A DNA stretch of 64,000 nucleotides from Pinibacter aurantiacus (GTDB taxonomy: Bacteria; Bacteroidota; Bacteroidia; Chitinophagales; Chitinophagaceae): positions 248,001 to 312,000 of the forward strand of contig NZ_JAHSPG010000008.1 of assembly GCF_019130065.1 (NCBI RefSeq), read 5' to 3'. Below, piece by piece: positions 59,561-64,000 of this stretch. The position numbers and the translations under genes were made by a program. The stretch's first letter is position 1. Each line of letters begins with the position of its first letter. The notes below the pieces were generated by a model that worked only from the letters and a program-made list of their open reading frames with translations, was not told where the DNA came from and made no database searches.

Positions 59561-59802
59561 TAACTGAATAATTGAATAACTGAATAACTGAATAACTGAG
59601 TGTTCGAATTCTGAGAACCAGAATCGATAATAAGCACTCAATTATTCAGTTATTCCGCTCTGCAAGGCTTGCAGCCTTGCAGCACTATTCTATCGTCTTT
59701 GACGATAACAGTATTGCCAGAGGCAATAAAATACAACTGCAAGGCTACAAGCCCTGCAGAGCGGATTGCCAGAGTTTATTCAGTTTATTCAGTTATTCAA
59801 CC
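59561..59802. repeat. TAACTGAA octamer inverted repeat enclosing multi-hairpin copy E
   Basis: Left arm TAACTGAA, TAATTGAA, TAACTGAA, TAACTGAA, TAACTGAG (from 59563). Inverse words TCAATTATTCAGTTATTC just before the inner element and TTATTCAGTTTATTCAGTTA (about 59773-59799) just after it. The right arm ends about 35 bases before the next gene. The spacer 59526-59836 is otherwise empty. Confidence 0.85.
59657..59762. repeat. Multi-hairpin element, copy E
   Basis: 106 bp with GCTCTGC...GCAGAGC termini and four hairpins: TGCAAGGCTTGCAGCCTTGC, TATCGTCTTTGACGATA, TTGCCAGAGGCAA, TGCAAGGCTACAAGCCCTGC. In this copy both end hairpins have the TGCAAGGC form, so the ends are long inverted repeats of each other. 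Confidence 0.85.
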
Positions 59803-59836
59803 CGAAGGCGTACTTTGCATCCAGAAGAAAAGGACA

Positions 59837-60943
59837 ATGCAAAAGAGTTTAGTCATCAAGGGAAGTCAAGCCCAGACAAGCAAGGCCCAACAGGCTTTCA
59901 ATGGCCTGATCAGAAAAATTGAAAGGCTCCAGCATGCCATACAGCTCAATACCCAGCTTTTAGATGAGAAGCTAATGTATTACAACAGTGAAATGTTGAA
60001 ACAGGAAAGAGAGTTGCTCGAAGCGAAAAAGGAAATAGTAAAAGAATTGTATAAGGCATTTATAAGCAAAACATACAAGGGAAGAGAAAGGACGTTATTG
60101 AAAAGCATTATCACCAGCCACCTGGAAGATATAATGGAAGAAGGGGAGTTGGAAGATGAGTTGCAACAGATATTCAGGGGAGTGAAAAAAATGGACTACC
60201 AGGAAATGAAGGCGAAAGATTTTGAAATGGAGAAGGAAAAGCTGGAACAGATTTTTAGTATGTATGGTTTTGATGTAAACACTGAAGCTTTTAAGTCTGC
60301 TAAATCGAAAGATGATCTGCTGAAAGAATCGTTCAAAATGATGGAGGAATTTGAAAGAAAAGCTGAGGAAAGAAAAAACGAAAAAAAGGCGGGCAAAAAA
60401 ACTAAAAAACAACTTGCAAGGGAACTGAACGACCAACAAAAAGAGGAACTGCGCGGTAAAAATATTGGTCGTGTTTACAAACAGCTGGCAAAAATATTTC
60501 ATCCGGATCTGGAACCCGATCCTGCTAAAAAAACAGAGAAGGAAGAACTGATGAAACAGTTGACCATCGCCTATGAAAGCAAGGATCTTCACACATTGCT
60601 AAGACTGGAATTGGAATATATTCATAAAGAAGAAAACAATACGGCAAACCTTTCTGAAGAAAAGCTGAAAATTTATAACGAAGTATTGAGAGAGCAAGTT
60701 GCAGAGCTGGAAAGTGAATTGCATATGCTGCCAATGCATCCTCAATATTCAGCACTGCATGCATTTGTAGACTTGTCCCAAAACATAGCAAGTCTCAATT
60801 TGGTGCACGAAAAACTTTTACGTGACAGCATGCTTCGCAAAATGAAAAAAGCCGTTGAAAAACTGAGAGGAACTACCAGCGAAGCTGCGGAGCAGATACA
60901 AAAACTCTTGAAACAATTTGAGGGGCGTGAGGAAGTTGAATAA
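59837..60943 (+). CDS. Coiled-coil protein with a degenerate J-domain
   Basis: 368 residues from the ATG at 59837; the longer frame upstream is repeat. Long charged helices (about 25-200: IRKIERLQHAIQLNTQLLDE, KLMYYNSEMLKQERELLEAK) surround a Lys/Glu-rich stretch. A J-domain-like module at about 205-260 has RVYKQLAKIFHPDLEPDPAK, with the HPD tripeptide at 222-224 and ELMKQLTIAYESKDLHTLLR after it. A further helical region ends the protein. HPD suggests a DnaK partner; there is no Gly/Phe or zinc region, so it is not DnaJ itself. Function unknown. The stop TAA lies in a TAACTGAG word. Confidence 0.8.
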   Translation: MQKSLVIKGSQAQTSKAQQAFNGLIRKIERLQHAIQLNTQLLDEKLMYYNSEMLKQERELLEAKKEIVKELYKAFISKTYKGRERTLLKSIITSHLEDIMEEGELEDELQQIFRGVKKMDYQEMKAKDFEMEKEKLEQIFSMYGFDVNTEAFKSAKSKDDLLKESFKMMEEFERKAEERKNEKKAGKKTKKQLARELNDQQKEELRGKNIGRVYKQLAKIFHPDLEPDPAKKTEKEELMKQLTIAYESKDLHTLLRLELEYIHKEENNTANLSEEKLKIYNEVLREQVAELESELHMLPMHPQYSALHAFVDLSQNIASLNLVHEKLLRDSMLRKMKKAVEKLRGTTSEAAEQIQKLLKQFEGREEVE

Positions 60944-61033
60944 CTGAGTAACTGAATAACTGAGTGTTCGAATATCGAAGTCCATCTTCGACTTTAAACA
61001 TTCAGTTATTCAGTTACTCAGTTATTCAGTTAT
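60941..61033. repeat. TAACTGAA octamer inverted repeat between convergent genes
   Basis: Left arm TAACTGAG, TAACTGAA, TAACTGAG; right arm TCAGTTAT, TCAGTTAC, TCAGTTAT, TCAGTTAT. The stop codons of both convergent genes (60941-60943 and 61030-61032) are the TAA of the outermost words. A small hairpin (TCGAAGTCCATCTTCGA) is in the centre. Confidence 0.88.
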
Positions 61034-62292
61034 TTTTTCTTGTTGGAAAACAAGTAGCCCACGCGAATCTGCTGGCAACTATATTTATCTGAAAAAGTCA
61101 TGTAGTTTTCGGTTAACCTTCCAACGACCCCGTTGTACACTAAAGAAAGTTCTATCCGGCTATTCAATACACATCCAATGCGACCAATTATTGGCATTGA
61201 AGTGCTTCTAAAATCCTGGGTGTACTTCTCAGTTGCAGGAGCAGACTCTCCATATTTTACATAGTAACTAACTTCGGGATATTTGGAAAAATTGAGTCCT
61301 CCACCCAGACCAATGAAGAATTTGAATGATTCGGAATTGTACAAATTGGTCAACACAGACAGACTTATGCCGACCGTATTCCGTTTCAATTCATAATTAT
61401 CTATCCATGTATTGGTTCTTTTATTGGAGCCGTGGAGCCTGTCCATGTAAAAAGAAAGCTCACCCCTTAACATTACTCTGCCTATGGCGGGTTTTATGAA
61501 TTGATCAATACCTACGCTGAAAGCGGGGGTTAAGGAGCTTGAAAATTTTATCGCTGCCAAATAATCCAATCCTGTGAATTTGAAAGAAGATCTGTTTACA
61601 CCTGCCTCAATGAAGAAGCGGTTTTTTTTATAATGGTTAGCTTTTTCAAACGTAACCTCATTTCCGCCATTAATCGTTTCCGCTATTTTAGTCAGTTCCC
61701 TTTGAGAATATTTGCTTCTTCCGGCAAGAGCATAAAGTTTATCTGTAGCCGCATTGTTCTGAATGGCATATTGAATCAATTGTCCCTGGAAGATATTCTC
61801 TTCTTTAACTCTTGCGCCCTCCTCATTATCAATACTGACACGGTAAATTAATTCCTGAGGTGCGGGGTCATCCTTGCCTTTAATATAAAAACGGAGCTTT
61901 AGTTTGTCTTTATAACTGTATAGTTGCACATACTTTCCAGCTGTCAATAGTCGGAGGAACACAGTGTCTGTCCTTTTGCTCGAGTCCACCCCGTTAGAAA
62001 GCCGCGAGAATTCTGATTCGTCCATACTAATACTGCATACCCACCTTGAATAGTACTCGTAGCCCTCAATTTCAAAGTACTGAACGTCGTGGATTCTGTA
62101 GGTCTGGAAATCGTTGTCCTCTAAATTCTTTTTGAATCTTATATCAACAGGATTTCTATCCTGCTCAACATAATCAACGTATCCGCGAAGGGTATCGGAG
62201 GAGTTTGTAACAATGAATGCTTTTTCAAATTTTTTTTGGGCAATGCCGGAAAGAGAAAGCAGGAGGATGCCTGCAAATAGAATAGGCTTCAT
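61030..62292 (-). CDS. Putative outer-membrane beta-barrel protein, unknown function
   Basis: 420 residues from the ATG at 62292 (a TTG three codons upstream is less likely). Signal peptide (ILFAGILLLSLSGIAQ). The N-terminal half is a beta-rich soluble domain (FIVTNSSDTLRGYVDYVEQD; FLRLLTAGKYVQLYSYKDKL). The C-terminal part (about 225-420) shows alternating amphipathic strands (RFFIEAGVNRSSFKFTG, VGISLSVLTNLYNSESFKFF, IGLGGGLNF) ending QQIRVGYLFSNKKK, like small PorT/OmpA-type barrels. No specific family recognised. Confidence 0.7.
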   Translation of the reverse strand: MKPILFAGILLLSLSGIAQKKFEKAFIVTNSSDTLRGYVDYVEQDRNPVDIRFKKNLEDNDFQTYRIHDVQYFEIEGYEYYSRWVCSISMDESEFSRLSNGVDSSKRTDTVFLRLLTAGKYVQLYSYKDKLKLRFYIKGKDDPAPQELIYRVSIDNEEGARVKEENIFQGQLIQYAIQNNAATDKLYALAGRSKYSQRELTKIAETINGGNEVTFEKANHYKKNRFFIEAGVNRSSFKFTGLDYLAAIKFSSSLTPAFSVGIDQFIKPAIGRVMLRGELSFYMDRLHGSNKRTNTWIDNYELKRNTVGISLSVLTNLYNSESFKFFIGLGGGLNFSKYPEVSYYVKYGESAPATEKYTQDFRSTSMPIIGRIGCVLNSRIELSLVYNGVVGRLTENYMTFSDKYSCQQIRVGYLFSNKKK

Positions 62293-62368
62293 GTGGGGCA
62301 AAGTAGGGTTTAAGGTCTCGAAATGATAGGGTTAAATTTTTCCGGATAAATGTAGGGAATATTTATTT

Positions 62369-62440
62369 AATGCCAAACGCTTAACGCTTAACGCAGGGTG
62401 CTGCGGCGTTAGGCGTTAAGCATTAGGCATTAGGCATTAC
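62369..62440. repeat. CGCTTAA/GCATTAG heptamer inverted repeat
   Basis: Left arm AACGCTT, AACGCTT, AACGC; right arm GCGTTAG, GCGTTAA, GCATTAG, GCATTAG, GCATTAC. It lies in the divergent spacer 62293-62641, the one clear case that is not next to a stop codon. No ORF is seen in the spacer. Confidence 0.75.
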
Positions 62441-62641
62441 TCTTTTCCAATAATTCACGGTTATTAATAATTTTTCCTCATTTTTGTTATACCCAACTAT
62501 CCATTAAACATTGTTAACCGGGCATTTTTTATGCCTTTTTCTTAAAATTATCAAATGAAATGAGCCATAAGCATCATGCTTGTTCAAACCAATGATTGTT
62601 TTGGCGAATTCCATCTGGCAAAAAATTTAAAAGATTATCAG

Positions 62642-63505
62642 ATGAAAGGAATTATCCTGGCCGGCGGTTCCGGCACAAGATTGCACCCGATCACTTACGC
62701 GATTAGCAAGCAAATAATGCCGGTATATGACAAGCCGATGATCTACTATCCGCTTTCTACTTTAATGTTGGCCGGCATAAGCGAAATACTGATCATTTCT
62801 ACTCCCCACGATTTACCAATGTTTAAAAGACTTTTTGGCGACGGCAGCAGCTGGGGGTTAAAGCTTTCCTATGCAGAACAGGCGATTCCAAACGGACTGG
62901 CACAGGCTTTTGTAATAGGAGAGGAATTTATTGGCAAAGATTCTGTGGCACTGGTTTTGGGCGACAATATATTCTACGGAAGCGGTCTTGGCAAAATGCT
63001 GGCCAACAACACAACCCCCGATGGAGGCATAGTGTACGCTTACCAGGTGAGCGATCCTGAAAGATACGGTGTGGTTGAGTTTGACGCAGCCATGAACGCA
63101 ATTTCGATCGAGGAAAAGCCAAAAGCACCAAAGAGCAGCTATGCTGTTCCCGGCTTATATTTTTATGACAACAGTGTGGTAGAAATTGCAAAGACCCTTG
63201 AACCAAGTCCACGTGGAGAATACGAGATTACCGATGTAAACAAAGAGTATCTGCGCAGAAAAAAACTGAAAGTTTCCATACTTGATCGCGGTACCGCCTG
63301 GTTGGATACCGGTACATTCGATTCGCTGATGCAGGCTTCGCAATTTGTGCAGGTAATTGAGCAACGACAAGGCATTAAAATAGCCTGTATCGAAGAGATC
63401 GCTTACCGCAAGGGATTTATCTCAAAAGAAAAATTGATAGAATTGGCTACACCCTTATTAAAAAGCGGTTACGGACAATATTTGATGCAACTGGTTGCTT
63501 CTTAA
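62642..63505 (+). CDS. rfbA: Glucose-1-phosphate thymidylyltransferase
   Basis: 287 residues from the ATG at 62642, where the nucleotidyltransferase motif begins: [20 protein letters not shown], then [20 protein letters not shown] and [15 protein letters not shown]. Length and motifs match RfbA/RmlA rather than the longer RffH or UTP enzymes. It makes dTDP-glucose, the entry to dTDP-rhamnose and other deoxysugars for surface polysaccharide. The galE-like gene follows on the same strand. Confidence 0.95.
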   Translation: MKGIILAGGSGTRLHPITYAISKQIMPVYDKPMIYYPLSTLMLAGISEILIISTPHDLPMFKRLFGDGSSWGLKLSYAEQAIPNGLAQAFVIGEEFIGKDSVALVLGDNIFYGSGLGKMLANNTTPDGGIVYAYQVSDPERYGVVEFDAAMNAISIEEKPKAPKSSYAVPGLYFYDNSVVEIAKTLEPSPRGEYEITDVNKEYLRRKKLKVSILDRGTAWLDTGTFDSLMQASQFVQVIEQRQGIKIACIEEIAYRKGFISKEKLIELATPLLKSGYGQYLMQLVAS

Positions 63506-63510
63506 AAACC

Positions 63511-63518
63511 TATCTTTG
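63511..63518 (+). promoter_or_regulatory. Candidate -7 promoter element for the galE-like gene
   Basis: TATCTTTG, exact TAnnTTTG, five bases after the rfbA stop and 60 bases before the next start. Suggests galE may also have its own promoter. Confidence 0.4.
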
Positions 63519-63578
63519 ATACACCAACATTAGTAATCGAAAACACAAAGTTTAGCCCAAAAAATAATTATCTGCAAC

Positions 63579-64000
63579 ATGAAAAAAATATTAGTCACCG
63601 GAGGCGTAGGGTATATTGGTTCGCATACATTGGTTGATTTGATAGAAAACGGATACGATGTAATATCGGTTGACAATAATTCACGCTCCAACCCCAGAAT
63701 TTTGGAAGGCGTGGAAAAAATAACCGGTAAAAAAGTAAAGAACTACAAAGTTGATCTTTGCAATTACGACGACACTTATGCAATTTTCCAGGAGAACGAT
63801 GACATTGTAGGTATCATACATTTTGCAGCATACAAAGCAGTGGGAGAATCAGTGGAGCAGCCGCTCATGTATTTTGAAAACAACATGGTATCCCTCATCA
63901 ATCTCCTGAAGTGCGTAAAAGAATTTGAAATACCATATTTCGTTTTCTCTTCTTCCTGCACTGTTTACGGAAACCCGGATGTAATACCGGTTACAGAGAG
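63579..64000 (+). CDS. galE: UDP-glucose 4-epimerase (5' part; runs off the window)
   Basis: The first 140 residues are present. NAD-binding start KKILVTGGVGYIGSHTLVDL, VDNNSRSN, a HFAAYKAVGESVEQPLMYFE stretch and FVFSSSCTVYG with the catalytic Ser region at 124-126 match GalE. The YxxxK catalytic motif lies beyond the window. It interconverts UDP-glucose and UDP-galactose. With rfbA it suggests a nucleotide-sugar or surface polysaccharide locus continuing to the right. Confidence 0.92.
   Translation, partial: MKKILVTGGVGYIGSHTLVDLIENGYDVISVDNNSRSNPRILEGVEKITGKKVKNYKVDLCNYDDTYAIFQENDDIVGIIHFAAYKAVGESVEQPLMYFENNMVSLINLLKCVKEFEIPYFVFSSSCTVYGNPDVIPVTE

Noticed and set aside
3046-62440. Short regularly spaced repeats considered as CRISPR arrays
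   Set aside because: The tandem words are 7-9 bases without unique spacers of 30-40 bases, they form inverted arms, and no cas gene is present.

Overview
The window looks like the chromosome of a Bacteroidota bacterium, most likely a soil or freshwater member of the Chitinophagaceae or a close relative (inference). The evidence is the complete gliding/type IX secretion core gldK-gldL-gldM-gldN (42904-47776), a secreted glycosidase-like protein with a type IX sorting tail, several SusC/TonB-type outer-membrane proteins, the paired DUF4271 and hemD genes, ECF sigma factors, TAnnTTTG promoter elements and a general lack of Shine-Dalgarno sequences. Nearly all genes are ordinary chromosomal genes. 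No phage, insertion sequence, CRISPR array or rRNA was seen.

Layout. 1-9.7 kb: tail of an upstream gene, two small envelope proteins, acetyl-CoA synthetase, a FISUMP-type lipoprotein flanked by repeats, an L,D-transpeptidase, an ECF-sigma cluster with an HMA-like protein and a 37-codon ORF, an MFS transporter and a DUF72 protein. 9.8-19.9 kb: secreted glycosidase-like protein, YeiH-type transporter with LysR regulator, AraC, VOC and DinB proteins, two MarC proteins, a HigBA-type toxin-antitoxin operon with a palindromic operator, and tRNA-Arg(CCG). 20-29 kb: class Ia ribonucleotide reductase nrdB-nrdA behind a cobalamin riboswitch, a small Cys-rich protein, a BtuB-like receptor behind a second cobalamin riboswitch, and another TonB receptor. 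29-42.8 kb: TolC and membrane-fusion proteins, gpsA, an FAD oxidoreductase, hemW, an Omp85-family protein, DUF4271, hemD and a YyaL-type protein. 42.9-50 kb: gldKLMN, then an ECF sigma/anti-sigma-like/periplasmic-protein operon. 50-64 kb: a large outer-membrane barrel protein, the oxidative pentose phosphate set gnd-zwf-pgl, a DUF47-PiT phosphate transporter pair, a J-domain coiled-coil protein, an outer-membrane protein, rfbA and the start of galE.

The most unusual content lies between the genes. Many spacers carry inverted repeats whose arms are short tandem repeats of 7 or 8 bases, in several unrelated word families, and each word contains a stop triplet. The arms start at or within a few bases of the stop codon of the neighbouring gene, and in several genes the stop codon is itself part of the first repeat word. 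Because 7 and 8 are not multiples of three, such arms place stops in all frames. Several of these inverted repeats enclose a second, conserved element of about 106 bp made of four hairpins with termini GCTCTSC...GCAGAGC (about five copies). Two further families (CACTAAG/CCACAGAG and GTAGAGAC palindromes) occupy similar positions.

Functional links. Vitamin B12 appears to shut off both the B12-independent ribonucleotide reductase and a B12 receptor, which suggests a B12-dependent reductase elsewhere in the genome. GldKLMN would export the glycosidase-like protein. gnd-zwf-pgl supply NADPH. Two ECF-sigma clusters probably sense envelope or metal stress.
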